Of a stretch of 64,000 nucleotides of DNA, positions 16,929 to 26,298 are shown one piece after another. The DNA is from Niabella sp. (GTDB taxonomy: Bacteria; Bacteroidota; Bacteroidia; Chitinophagales; Chitinophagaceae). Position numbers and translations under genes: made by a program. The DNA is taken from NCBI GenBank assembly GCA_017744715.1, contig JAGIAT010000002.1:529708-593707 (forward strand). The letters are read 5' to 3'. The notes below the pieces were generated by a model. The model was not told the DNA's origin, searched no databases, and was given only the letters and a program-made list of their open reading frames with translations. The first letter of the stretch is position 1, and the number at the start of each line of letters is the position of its first letter.

Positions 16929-18851
16929 ATGGATTACAAGAAGGACTATTACCGCATACTGGAGGTGCCGGAGCAGGCCACACCCGAAGCGCTCCGTGCT
17001 TCCTACCGGCGTCTTGCCAAACGCTATCATCCCGACAAAAATCCCGGCAACCCGGAATCCGAGGAACATTTTAAGGATATCAATGAGGCCTATGAGATCC
17101 TGGGCGATCCAGCATCCCGCGCTGTTTATGACAGTTACCGCACTCATCAAAAGAAGCAAAGCGTTTCACAGGAACCGCTTAACGAAGAAAATGCTACCCA
17201 TCCCCGGGACCCGCACCAGGAAACAAAGACCCGTACGTACACCGTTACCCGCGAACGGAAAGTTTATGTGCGTGGGGCCATCGAAGCAAAATTCCAGGGG
17301 ATGCCGGACATTGTTGAATATGAGGCCGGGCAATGGGAAACCTGTTTTACGATTACCCCCACAGAAATACTGGTAACCATATCCGCCCCGGATATCTATA
17401 CAACGGCTGTACCCGAAGGATACCAACGGATGTATTCCAGTACCGATCTATTCACAACACCCATTGAACAACCAGTCCGCTGTAAGATCGTCACTTCCGG
17501 TCAGGAAGCCTATTACCAGCTCGATCTTTACGACATCCGGATAAAAGATCCGCAGTTAGACGGAATTACAAAACACGAACAGTACAGTTTCGGAACTCTG
17601 CGCGGTGAGTTGTTTGCCTATGTATTACACCACTATGAAGAGGTAGTTACGGAGACCTATACAACCTGTGCGGGCGCTACGGGACGTGTTGAAACAAAAA
17701 CAGAGAACGGGCAACTTTATACAAGGGAAGAACAATATTCCGCCGATTGCAATACCTACTGGACCGAATGGCAGCAAGTGCCCCAAAAGCACCGGTCCTA
17801 TGCCCGCTCCACAAAAGCGACGCCTGTTTACAACCACCCCAATCCACCGCATTCCGATTGGTGGTGGCTCCTTTTACTATTAGTTGCAGGTATCATCTGG
17901 CCACCCTTATTCGCTATTATACTGATCCTGGCCGGGATGTTGCTGCTGCCATTGCTGCTCGTATGGCTGGCCGAAAAAGCCGGTAAAGGATTCCATTGGG
18001 TACTTGTATTCCTATTAGGTTTTATCTTTTTGATAACCATTGGCCTCATGCTTCAGCCGCCTCCCCCTCGTCCATCGCCTGATGCCCACACCAGGCTGGA
18101 CCGCATCCGTTCAAGCAAATTGCCCATTCAAAGCCCTCGTACACCGGCAGATACATTGATAACCCACACACTTCGCTGGCAGGACCGGAACGATAGCGTA
18201 TATACCATCCGGCTGTCTGTACGTACATCTGAATGGCACCGGTCGTCCCTGGCGCACCGGCAGATGAATGAACAGCAATATGCATCTCGCGGCATCGGTG
18301 CAGTATACAGCCAGATGCTCGCCACCGACCAGGAGGCCATAAAACCGGCAGCCCTGACTTTTGCTACGCTGGCAAAAGAAAAAAAACTCAACCGGCCGCA
18401 AACAGCATCCATGATCCTGTCCTGTATCCAATCCATCCCTTATGCACTGATTGTAGACCGGTCCTGCTCCGACAGCTATAACGATCCCTACATCACCCGG
18501 TATCTTGTAACCTGTAAAACGGATTGTTGCAAGGGCTATTCAAAATTCGGTGTACAATCACCCGTTGAGTTTCTGGCAGATCTGAAAGGAGATTGTGATA
18601 CCCGGGCATTATTCCTGTATAGCGTATTGGGGCAATTGGGGTATCCGGTTGCACTGATGACCAGCAACTACTATAAACATGCGGTTATTGCGGTGGCGCT
18701 CGACAAGCCGCCTTCCGGCAATGCCGTTGGAATATCGATTGATAAAAAAAGTTATTACATGTGGGAAACCACTTCCAAAAAGTTCGGACCGGGAGAACTG
18801 CCCGCGTCGCTATCCAACATCCGTTACTGGAATATTACCCTGATTCAATAA
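16929..18851 (+). CDS. J-domain membrane protein with C-terminal transglutaminase-like domain
   Basis: This 640-residue fusion begins with a J domain (about 1-72, HPD at 34-36), which would stimulate a DnaK-type Hsp70. A middle region without a recognised fold covers about 90-305. Hydrophobic helices follow at about 311-350 and 355-373. The C-terminal domain resembles the transglutaminase/cysteine-protease fold, with Cys556 in KGDCDTRALFL, His584 in YYKHAVIAV and an acidic residue, Glu613, in MWETTS as the likely triad. Several cysteines precede it (TCKTDCCKGYS). It lies 15 bp after the second DUF4407-like gene and 13 bp before a membrane gene. I do not know a characterised protein of this architecture. 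Confidence 0.85.
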   Translation: MDYKKDYYRILEVPEQATPEALRASYRRLAKRYHPDKNPGNPESEEHFKDINEAYEILGDPASRAVYDSYRTHQKKQSVSQEPLNEENATHPRDPHQETKTRTYTVTRERKVYVRGAIEAKFQGMPDIVEYEAGQWETCFTITPTEILVTISAPDIYTTAVPEGYQRMYSSTDLFTTPIEQPVRCKIVTSGQEAYYQLDLYDIRIKDPQLDGITKHEQYSFGTLRGELFAYVLHHYEEVVTETYTTCAGATGRVETKTENGQLYTREEQYSADCNTYWTEWQQVPQKHRSYARSTKATPVYNHPNPPHSDWWWLLLLLVAGIIWPPLFAIILILAGMLLLPLLLVWLAEKAGKGFHWVLVFLLGFIFLITIGLMLQPPPPRPSPDAHTRLDRIRSSKLPIQSPRTPADTLITHTLRWQDRNDSVYTIRLSVRTSEWHRSSLAHRQMNEQQYASRGIGAVYSQMLATDQEAIKPAALTFATLAKEKKLNRPQTASMILSCIQSIPYALIVDRSCSDSYNDPYITRYLVTCKTDCCKGYSKFGVQSPVEFLADLKGDCDTRALFLYSVLGQLGYPVALMTSNYYKHAVIAVALDKPPSGNAVGISIDKKSYYMWETTSKKFGPGELPASLSNIRYWNITLIQ

Positions 18852-18864
18852 AACCAAGATCATC

Positions 18865-19356
18865 ATGAAACATTTTTTACCGGCACACATTGGAATCATT
18901 TTGCTATTGCTGCTATTCCAAACCTATATCCTTTTCTATATCACGTTGTTTTTATTACGGCGGCTGAAGATGCTGAAGCGGCCCTATAATGGCATGGATC
19001 ATGCAGAATTGTTAGTAGCCGCGGTTGTCCTTTTGGGTGTCCTGTTCCTCTCGTCTGCAAATGCACCTGCACTGTTCCAGGCGGCCCAATCATACAGTGA
19101 TTTGGATCTTTCCCCGGCGAAACATCTGTTGCTCTATTTCGTCCGCTCTTTTGCTGTTATCTTGTTCTTTAGCGGCCTGTACGTTATGCTGGGCTTTGTA
19201 CATCTGCGCCTTTTATTCCGCAGATATTATTCAACCCCGGGGATTGCCACCAGCATACTCATTGCAACCGTAACGATCGGTATTGCGCTGGTTTGCTGGT
19301 TTACCTGCAAAGAGGTTCTGGATTATATAACGCCCCGGTTTATTAATTTCCGGTAA
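18865..19356 (+). CDS. Four-helix membrane protein of the cluster
   Basis: This 163-residue protein has about four membrane helices (about 9-33, 48-68, 87-112 and 125-148), with basic loops such as LRRLKMLKRP that help set its orientation. I recognise no family. It follows the J-domain gene by 13 bp and is probably the last tightly coupled gene of the operon. It may be a membrane partner of the DUF4407 and J-domain proteins; this is inference from position only. Confidence 0.7.
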   Translation: MKHFLPAHIGIILLLLLFQTYILFYITLFLLRRLKMLKRPYNGMDHAELLVAAVVLLGVLFLSSANAPALFQAAQSYSDLDLSPAKHLLLYFVRSFAVILFFSGLYVMLGFVHLRLLFRRYYSTPGIATSILIATVTIGIALVCWFTCKEVLDYITPRFINFR

Positions 19357-19412
19357 CCGGGATGCCAACGCTGAGATGGCCGACGTGTTACCCGTAATTT
19401 TAAAGACAGATT

Positions 19413-19811
19413 ATGTATATAAAAAACACAAATCAATATGGAGTGGCTGCCCTCTGTGCTGCCTGTAGTCTCAGCAATAATAAAGCATCAAATCCTGTTG
19501 TTGCATGGGAGGAAACAACGTTGCGGATATTTGGAGAAGGACCGGCACAGAAGAAGGGTTGCCCAAAAGCCACCTTCCTCGGACTATGTGAAGAAGGTCT
19601 GATTTCCGGCGTACCACGGGGAAGCTATACAAGCTCCAGCAAAAATAAACGTTATGCAATACGCATGGTACGCTGGCTGAAAGCATACCCAGCCCTACCC
19701 ATTCCTGTTGAGAAGATGTGGGCTTATGCTACTGAGCATTCGGGTATCCGGCCCAACGGGCAGACCAGCGTAGTGGTGGCCTTATTTATCAATGGCTACC
19801 TAAATGGCTAA
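19413..19811 (+). CDS. DUF6979-like protein (132 aa)
   Basis: This 132-residue soluble protein has features I associate with DUF6979: N-terminal YGVAALCAA, central FGEGPAQKKGCPKATFLGLCEEGLISG, and a C-terminal segment ending in VVVALFINGYL. The function is unknown. It lies 56 bp after the membrane gene on the same strand and may belong to the same transcription unit. Downstream the strand switches to the sialic acid operon. Confidence 0.7.
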   Translation: MYIKNTNQYGVAALCAACSLSNNKASNPVVAWEETTLRIFGEGPAQKKGCPKATFLGLCEEGLISGVPRGSYTSSSKNKRYAIRMVRWLKAYPALPIPVEKMWAYATEHSGIRPNGQTSVVVALFINGYLNG

Positions 19812-19960
19812 TATTTCTTAAATAACGTAAGCCTGCCGGTTCGTGGCCGTTAAACAGCCGCTCTGATCAGCAATACCTGAATATTGGGCCGGTATACACT
19901 TTTCGTTCAATATACGCATAATTCCAAGCATCTCCTATTCCCGGAAAGTATCCCTCAATT

Positions 19961-21142
19961 TTATCGCGCCTTGATATACTTTTCCAGCATCCGGGCACAG
20001 TACCATTCCTGGCGCGGCAGATGGAAGGGCCCTTTAAACAGGTTGCCCTTGGCTGTTTGCGCAATGCTTCCGTTCCGGTGCAGGTAGCCAAACCATTCAC
20101 CGTTTTCTTTATCATGAAAATGCCCGTAGGCATAGTCATGGATCTGCCGGTGCCATACCGCGTATTTTTCATTTCCGGTTACTAAGTAGGCCAGCAGGGT
20201 GGCAATGATGGCTTCGTTCTGCGGCCACCAGAATTTCATATCCTGCCAGTACTCCTGCACCGGCTTATGGTATACATCCCGGAAATACAGTATGCCGCCG
20301 TGCTCCGTATCCCAGCCGCGTTCCCACATATAGTCCAGCATACGGCATCCCAGGCTGATCAGCTGCGGATCGTTATCCCGGTAAATGGCTTCATGTAAAA
20401 TAAACCAGGCGCCTTCAATGGCATGACCGGGGTTCAGCGTACGGCCATCGATATGATCGATAATACTTCCGTCTGCGGCTACCTGTTCCATCACACAACG
20501 GATATCGTCTTTTACAAAATGGGTTTCAATTTCACGGATCCACTTGGTAATATAGGTATCACAGCGGGGATCGCCGATGGTTTCCCGTAGCTGCTGCGCC
20601 GTGTTGATCATGATCATGGGTACGCCGATCCCTTTGGCAGGACGGGTATCTGTAAATTTGGGAGATACGGGGGCTTCTCCCTCCGCATAGCGGATACATT
20701 GGGTGAACAGGTCCCTTGCCCGGTTGGCCGCTTCCTGGTCGCCGCTGGCCCTGGCATAGGCAGCAAAAGCAATCACCGCAAAGGTTTCCGAAAAGAAATA
20801 ACGCCGCTTCCGGATGGGCCGTCCGTCCCGGGTCATATGAAAGAACATCCGGCCGTCGGTATCAAAGCAATACCTGCTCAGGAAATCGATCCCGCTCTTT
20901 GCAGCAGCCAGCCATTCTTCCCGGCGCTCAACAGTATTGTACAGGGTAGCCAGCAACCAGGCTGCCCGCCCCTGTATCCAAACGGCTTTATCATCATCCA
21001 GCAATGACCCGTCCTGATCGCGCATCAATAAATAACCGCCGTATTCGGTGTCAATGCTCCTGGGAAACCAGAAAGGAAGGGTATCTTCCAGCAATTGTGA
21101 TTCATAAAAATTTTTAAGTTGTATCAGTTCTTGTGTCTCCAC
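19961..21142 (-). CDS. N-acylglucosamine 2-epimerase (AGE) family protein
   Basis: This 393-residue (alpha/alpha)6-barrel enzyme belongs to the AGE family, which interconverts GlcNAc and ManNAc or epimerises other sugars. Visible motifs include WIQGRAAWLLATLYN, RTLNPGHAIEGAWFILHE, WWPQNEAI and WFGYLHRNG, which carry the family's conserved Arg, His and Glu. As the last gene of the sialic acid locus it most likely converts ManNAc, the lyase product, to GlcNAc. This is the role of the RnBP-type NanE of Bacteroides fragilis rather than of the NanE/NanK pair of E. coli. Confidence 0.88.
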   Translation of the reverse strand: METQELIQLKNFYESQLLEDTLPFWFPRSIDTEYGGYLLMRDQDGSLLDDDKAVWIQGRAAWLLATLYNTVERREEWLAAAKSGIDFLSRYCFDTDGRMFFHMTRDGRPIRKRRYFFSETFAVIAFAAYARASGDQEAANRARDLFTQCIRYAEGEAPVSPKFTDTRPAKGIGVPMIMINTAQQLRETIGDPRCDTYITKWIREIETHFVKDDIRCVMEQVAADGSIIDHIDGRTLNPGHAIEGAWFILHEAIYRDNDPQLISLGCRMLDYMWERGWDTEHGGILYFRDVYHKPVQEYWQDMKFWWPQNEAIIATLLAYLVTGNEKYAVWHRQIHDYAYGHFHDKENGEWFGYLHRNGSIAQTAKGNLFKGPFHLPRQEWYCARMLEKYIKAR

Positions 21143-21153
21143 CTTTTTTTATT

Positions 21154-21294
21154 TTAATGATAGCATAAATGCATCGCGGTAACCGGGAAAGTTCCGCGGA
21201 TCGGTATCGCGATCCTTACCGGCTTTTGCGCATGCCCGGCAACGGTCATTAAGCACAGCAGGATAAAGCAGCAATATAAACGGGCGCTCATCAT
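21154..21294 (-). pseudogene. 46-codon ORF with signal peptide, probable gene remnant
   Basis: Between the sialidase and epimerase genes the minus strand encodes MMSARLYCCFILLCLMTVAG followed by HAQ, a clear signal peptide, and then only 23 residues before a stop. In another frame the last 20 codons read like a protein C-terminus (FPGYRDAFMLSLK and a stop). I infer that a longer exported gene lost its interior, leaving both ends out of frame. A genuine 46-residue secreted peptide is the alternative. A sialate O-acetylesterase would be the kind of function expected here, but nothing left of the sequence shows it. Confidence 0.4.
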
Positions 21295-21300
21295 ATCTCT

Positions 21301-22869
21301 TTATGGAATGATGCCGGCAACCGGCACGCGTACAAAATTCAGATCCCTTATGCCTTCGTATAAAAGCCCCACGGTATGTTCATCGATCTGTACCAGCGCT
21401 GAATAGCCATACGCCTTCCGCTCATCGATCAATATACGGTTGGCCGGCAGCCAGGTTTCCCCGAGGTCAAGACTGGCCCTGATCGTTAAATGATCACGTG
21501 CATAACTGTTATTCATATTGCTGAAGAACACCACATCTCTTAACACGCCCTTCACCCGCACCTTTGCTTTGATAATGGAAGCCATACAAACAGGGTCCGG
21601 CAGCGCGTGGTAGGAGCTGCGGTGCTCCAGCCAGGTTTTCCCGTAATCGTTTGTGGTGGCAATACTCCGGTAACTTCCCCGGTTATCGCGCATGTTCAGC
21701 ATCAGTACGCCTGGCCGGGTTTCCACCACCTGGCTTTCGGTGGTATTGGAGCGCGCCCCTGTGCCCGATCTCCAGCTTTGTCCATGATCCGTACTGTAAA
21801 TGACGGATGAATGGGGGATGCCCGGCTTCTTTGTTTCATCCCAGTATTGGGAAGGAAAAACCAGGGTGCCGTTTTGCATAGCAATACCATTTCCCGGCCC
21901 CTGGAAATATAAGTGCCAGGCGGGATTCTTTACCTGTGCGGTGATATTGATGGGCGCCGACCAGGTCTTTCCGTCATCCGCACTATACGCCAGTACAAAC
22001 TGGCCGCTGCTGTCGGGCGAAAGGCCCGGTTCCGAACCGGCTATAGAGCGGTTTCCTTTACTCCAAAGCGCCGCTACCCATATTTTTTTTGTTACCGGAT
22101 CAAACAAAACGGAGGGATCGCCGATGCCGCTGTTTTCACCGGCTTTTCCCATTGACATAATTACTTTCATGGGTTCCCAGGTTTGCCCGCCGTCGGTACT
22201 GCGACTCATTCCTACATCAATATCTGCAGGCAGGTCGCGGTCATTGCGATACCGGATATCATACACGGCGATCAGTGTGTTTTTATCGGTTCTTGTTAAA
22301 CCGGGTATGCGGTAGGTGTTTACCGCATCATCACCGGGCATACGGATGCGCACGCCCGTAACCCAGCCCTTTTCCTGCGGGTGCTGGTTCCGGGGGATCA
22401 GCACCTTGTTATCTGCCAGCATCATCTGCGTTACTTCCATTTTTACAGATACCCCTACAGGAGCCTGCTCTTTTAAAACAGGGCTAATCCACAGGTAATT
22501 AAAGCCGGCACTCAGCGGAACATTTACAGCCAGCAACAGGTTACTACCGGTTATCGTGCCCGTACCCGCAACATTCCGGCCGGAGAACAGGGGTTCATTA
22601 CCGGTATGATATACTGTTATTTTTTCAAACGCGGCCAGCGCCTGCGGATTGATGCGCATGGAAATATTTTTTACCGGGGCGGCGGTGGCGGGTACATATA
22701 CACTGATCCTTTGTACCGGGTTATTCTCTGCCCTTTTTAAAACCGGTATGGTATAATTTACAATTTCGGCGGTGGCAGCCTGCTGCCCGTAGCTTACGGC
22801 GGCCAACCCGGTCATTAAGATCAAATAAAAGGCGCCATACAGGCCTGTTCTGATAATTGCTGTCTGCAT
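21301..22869 (-). CDS. nanH: Exo-alpha-sialidase
   Basis: This 522-residue exported sialidase (GH33 type) releases terminal sialic acid from glycoconjugates. It has a signal peptide (to about residue 28) and an N-terminal beta-rich domain (about 35-165) typical of Bacteroidota sialidases. The YRIPG motif, carrying a triad arginine, is at 186-190. Asp boxes occur at STDGGQTW (224-231) and further on at SADDGKTW, STDHGQSW and SLDLGETW. It is followed by the epimerase gene and preceded, 6 bp away, by the transporter gene, so it is part of the operon. Confidence 0.93.
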   Translation of the reverse strand: MQTAIIRTGLYGAFYLILMTGLAAVSYGQQAATAEIVNYTIPVLKRAENNPVQRISVYVPATAAPVKNISMRINPQALAAFEKITVYHTGNEPLFSGRNVAGTGTITGSNLLLAVNVPLSAGFNYLWISPVLKEQAPVGVSVKMEVTQMMLADNKVLIPRNQHPQEKGWVTGVRIRMPGDDAVNTYRIPGLTRTDKNTLIAVYDIRYRNDRDLPADIDVGMSRSTDGGQTWEPMKVIMSMGKAGENSGIGDPSVLFDPVTKKIWVAALWSKGNRSIAGSEPGLSPDSSGQFVLAYSADDGKTWSAPINITAQVKNPAWHLYFQGPGNGIAMQNGTLVFPSQYWDETKKPGIPHSSVIYSTDHGQSWRSGTGARSNTTESQVVETRPGVLMLNMRDNRGSYRSIATTNDYGKTWLEHRSSYHALPDPVCMASIIKAKVRVKGVLRDVVFFSNMNNSYARDHLTIRASLDLGETWLPANRILIDERKAYGYSALVQIDEHTVGLLYEGIRDLNFVRVPVAGIIP

Positions 22870-22875
22870 ACTGAT

Positions 22876-24141
22876 TTACGATTGATTCGGTTCCGTATAA
22901 TTATTGGTGCTGGGTTTTAAAAAAATGAACTGGAGGAGCATCGCCACCATAACGATCCCGGACATCATGGCAAAGTTTCTTCCAAGATGCCCTTCATCCG
23001 TTGCCTTCCCCAGCAGGTTTGTAATAAAAGCGCCGGCAAAAACCCCCACCATATTCATAAAACCATAGGCGGTGGCCCTTAACCGGGGTGCAATAAACTG
23101 GCACAGGACCGGCATATTATTGGCGTCAAAAACTCCAAAGCCTATTCCAAAGCAAATAGCGGCTCCCATTACGGCAGGCAGACTATGGCCAAACCCCAGG
23201 AGAACCAATGAAGGAATGGTAAAGCCCAAACCGATTGCACTAGTATAAATACGGCCTCTTACATTTTTTTGCACCCAGCGGTCGGAAAGCAGGCCGCCTA
23301 AAATAACACCTGCAAAAGAAGAGAGCGCAATGGTGATAGTGGCCATCGGCCCGGCCTTTGCCATCGGAAGCTGCAGGGTATCGGCAAAAAACGTTGGCAG
23401 CCAGTTTTTGATTGCCCAACCCGGAAGACTGGGCGCTGCAAAACAAAACAGGACTACCCAAAAAGCAATATTGGAAAAGAGGGTTACCAGCCCGCTGAAT
23501 ACCGGTATTTTCCCGGGACCGGCGCCGGAAGCCGGTTTGGGTTTTGTATCTTTTAACAAAAATGTCAGCACGGCTGCATACGCAATACCCGCAATACCAA
23601 ACCAATGAAACGCCGTATGCCAGCTGTATGCTGCGGCCACTGTGGCACCAAACCCGCCCAGTGCCTGGCCGGCATATAAGCCCGTCATATGAATGCCAAT
23701 AGCCAGCGACCGGGTTTTACCGGTATGATAGTCGGCGATCATGGCAAGGGCCGCGGGTAAATACAGGGCCTCGCTTACACCCATAAGCGCGCGCAGCCCC
23801 AGCAGCTGGTTAAAGCTGGTTGCCATACCCATGCCGTAGGTTACCGCCGACCAAACCAGGAGGCTGCTTACAATCAGCCATTTCCGGTTCACCCGGTCGG
23901 CCACCGCACCGGCTACAGGGCTCATAAAACCGTAGATGTACAGGAATACCGCCATCAAAAAGCCAAATTGCTCTGCCCGTTGCAGCTCCTGTATATTGTA
24001 CTGCATGGCCTCCCGCATGGTGCTCAGCATCTGCCGGTCCATATAATTGAGCAATGCCACGCCCCACAAAAGCGCCACCACCATCCAGGGATAGAACGCG
24101 GATTGTTTTGGAGATGCGGTTGTATTTGTTGTCATCTTCAT
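22876..24141 (-). CDS. nanT: MFS transporter, probable sialic acid permease
   Basis: This 421-residue protein has about 12 membrane helices and the major facilitator signature motifs (NYMDRQMLSTM in helix 1, GAVADRVNRKW after helix 2). It would carry free sialic acid across the inner membrane after uptake by the SusCD pair. Its start codon overlaps the stop of the mutarotase gene (24138-24141) and only 6 bp separate it from the sialidase gene. The substrate is inferred from the operon, as with NanT of Bacteroides fragilis. Hexuronate or other anions would be the alternatives for this subfamily. Confidence 0.88.
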   Translation of the reverse strand: MKMTTNTTASPKQSAFYPWMVVALLWGVALLNYMDRQMLSTMREAMQYNIQELQRAEQFGFLMAVFLYIYGFMSPVAGAVADRVNRKWLIVSSLLVWSAVTYGMGMATSFNQLLGLRALMGVSEALYLPAALAMIADYHTGKTRSLAIGIHMTGLYAGQALGGFGATVAAAYSWHTAFHWFGIAGIAYAAVLTFLLKDTKPKPASGAGPGKIPVFSGLVTLFSNIAFWVVLFCFAAPSLPGWAIKNWLPTFFADTLQLPMAKAGPMATITIALSSFAGVILGGLLSDRWVQKNVRGRIYTSAIGLGFTIPSLVLLGFGHSLPAVMGAAICFGIGFGVFDANNMPVLCQFIAPRLRATAYGFMNMVGVFAGAFITNLLGKATDEGHLGRNFAMMSGIVMVAMLLQFIFLKPSTNNYTEPNQS

Positions 24142-25280
24142 CGGATGCTTGCTTCAAGGATGAACGGACTGCGTACACCGGCTTTTACCTCACCGGAGGG
24201 AAGCCATAGCCTGTTATTGTAAGTGACCGCGGTGGTAGTTACCGGAACGGGGAAGGGAATGCTTCCGGCATTCATCCACCGGTCGTTTTCGATATCATAC
24301 AACAGGATCTCATTGCTAAAACCGGGATGCGTTTCCTGTACCCGGTTCTTCTCTTCGGTCAGGGCCTGTTTTCGCACAACGTCCTTCTCCCCTGCGATGG
24401 CACTGATCAAGACTTCCGTTTTATGAAAAACCGTTCCCCTGTCTCCGCCAAATAAGGCAATATACCGGTTTTCAATAACCGTACCTGCTCCTGCGCTTAA
24501 GGTATAGGGCAGGTTTTTCTTTGCCATCCATTTACCGGTGGCCATATCATAAACAAACAGGTGGTTGTATAAATTGCTGACCCCACTTGCTGTTTTGCTT
24601 CTGCCGCCGGCGAGAAAAATGGTGCCGCTTTCCGGCATTGCTACCAATACGGCATGCGATACCGGATAGGGAATATCCGGCAGGGGCTGCCAGCCTTTAA
24701 GCGTGTCTTCCAGATCCAGTTTAAAAAACCGGGAAGATGTGGCGGCCCCTGTTTCTCCGCCCGCTACATAGATCGTATTTCCGATGGCCGTTCCGGCAGC
24801 GTTCGTAAGCGCCACGGGCAACAAGGGAAGGAAGCTGAAAACCGGTTTACCGTTCTCCAACCGGATCAGCAGCACCCGGTTAAGCGGCCCTTTATCCGCT
24901 TCACCGCCTACGCAAATAATACCAGCGGGCGTACTGCAATTTGCGCTGTAAGCCACCGGGTAGGGTAAGCGGAATTCTTTAAAAACGGGCGTCCTTTCAT
25001 CGGCATTTGTTATATATAACTGGTCATGGTATTGTTTTTTACCACCCGCCCAGGGCATGCCATCCGGAAAATTGGCACCGCCTCCTATCAATAACTGGTT
25101 GGCCAGGATGCCGGTAACGGGACCGGCATATCCAAGCGACTTCACTCCGTTTGATGAAGGAAGCAGCGCAAACTGTTTCCATTGAAATACCGGTTTATTT
25201 TTATGCCGGGGATAACAGGCAATCCATTGCATACCTATAATGAATAGTAAATAATACAAATATCGAACACGTTTAAACAT
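24138..25280 (-). CDS. nanM: Cyclically permuted mutarotase (N-acetylneuraminate epimerase, NanM type)
   Basis: This 380-residue kelch-type propeller protein has an N-terminal signal or lipoprotein-like segment (QWIACYP near residues 18-24). Kelch motifs include LIGGGANFPDGMPW, ICVGGEAD, YVAGGETG, FLAGGRSK and ALFGGDRG. The family converts alpha- to beta-N-acetylneuraminate in the periplasm, which speeds uptake. It overlaps the transporter gene by 4 bp and follows the lyase gene by 11 bp. Confidence 0.88.
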   Translation of the reverse strand: MFKRVRYLYYLLFIIGMQWIACYPRHKNKPVFQWKQFALLPSSNGVKSLGYAGPVTGILANQLLIGGGANFPDGMPWAGGKKQYHDQLYITNADERTPVFKEFRLPYPVAYSANCSTPAGIICVGGEADKGPLNRVLLIRLENGKPVFSFLPLLPVALTNAAGTAIGNTIYVAGGETGAATSSRFFKLDLEDTLKGWQPLPDIPYPVSHAVLVAMPESGTIFLAGGRSKTASGVSNLYNHLFVYDMATGKWMAKKNLPYTLSAGAGTVIENRYIALFGGDRGTVFHKTEVLISAIAGEKDVVRKQALTEEKNRVQETHPGFSNEILLYDIENDRWMNAGSIPFPVPVTTTAVTYNNRLWLPSGEVKAGVRSPFILEASIR

Positions 25281-25291
25281 ATCTGAGGGGT

Positions 25292-26224
25292 TTATTCAAC
25301 CGGGTGCCGGGAACGGAATGCTTCAAAACCGATGGCAGCTACTTCCTGTTTAAAGGTGTCAAACGCCGCATCATTCATATTGAGCACGGGTAAGCGGAAC
25401 GCTCCGCAATCCATCCCCACCAGCTTCATATAGGCTTTCCCTGTAGCAATGCCCCCGTATTTGCCCAATAACCGGATCATTTCGATAGACCGGTATTGAA
25501 GATCTTTTGCCGTTTGCAGGTCCCCTTTCTTAAACGCGTCGATCAACGCATGGTACAGGGGCGCTGCATAGTTGTACGTACTGCCTACTGCGCCAAAACT
25601 TCCCAGGGCCAGCGCGGAAAGCATGTTTTCATCCCGCCCCCAAAGCATGTCGTACCGGCCGTTATCCACATACATACAGGAAAGAAAATCCATGAAGTCT
25701 TCATGGGTATATTTAATACCGGCAAAGTTCGGGATAGATCCGTCAACCGCCTTTAATAAATCATACATGCTGACCGGGCAGCCGGTTAACACCGGTATAT
25801 GATAATAATAAAAGGCCGTTTGAGGCGCCGCAGCGGCAACCGCCCTGCAACACTCGGCAAGCGCCGCAGGTGTAAAGGGTTTAAAATAATAAGGTGCCGT
25901 AAAAGAAACGGCGTACAAGCCCGTGCGGGCAGTATGTTCCGCCATTTCTATACAGTCACGCAGCGATGTGCCACCTACAAGATTGATGACTTTAAATGCA
26001 TCATCGCCATGGGTAGCATCGGCCCAGGCTTCGGCCACTTTTTTTTTCTCTTCCTTGGTTTGGGAAGCGCCTTCGCCGGTAGAACCATTGATAAAAGCAC
26101 CAATCACCTTATTGTGTTTTAAAAAGCTGTAATAAGCGGGTATGCGGTCCAGGTTAAGGCTGCCGTCCGGATGCATGGGCGTGAAAGGGGCAGCGATGAG
26201 ACCGGTCAATTTTTTATAAATCAT
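25292..26224 (-). CDS. nanA: N-acetylneuraminate lyase (DHDPS family)
   Basis: This 310-residue class I aldolase barrel is predicted to split N-acetylneuraminate into ManNAc and pyruvate. Family landmarks are GSTGE at 47-51, the catalytic tyrosine in YYHIP (Tyr141) and the Schiff-base lysine in GIKYT (Lys171). The length matches NanA. It lies between susD and the mutarotase gene, 11 bp from the latter. Other DHDPS-family aldolases share these residues, so the sialic acid assignment rests mainly on context. Confidence 0.9.
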   Translation of the reverse strand: MIYKKLTGLIAAPFTPMHPDGSLNLDRIPAYYSFLKHNKVIGAFINGSTGEGASQTKEEKKKVAEAWADATHGDDAFKVINLVGGTSLRDCIEMAEHTARTGLYAVSFTAPYYFKPFTPAALAECCRAVAAAAPQTAFYYYHIPVLTGCPVSMYDLLKAVDGSIPNFAGIKYTHEDFMDFLSCMYVDNGRYDMLWGRDENMLSALALGSFGAVGSTYNYAAPLYHALIDAFKKGDLQTAKDLQYRSIEMIRLLGKYGGIATGKAYMKLVGMDCGAFRLPVLNMNDAAFDTFKQEVAAIGFEAFRSRHPVE

Positions 26225-26298
26225 AAATTTTTAAATACGGTTGAATGAAACGGATCTTTTCAAATGCACGGACAGCCAATTCATATTTGCCGATGGAA

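Noticed and set aside
25799..26122. 107-residue plus-strand frame opposite the lyase gene
   Set aside because: It is the complement of a well-supported aldolase coding region.
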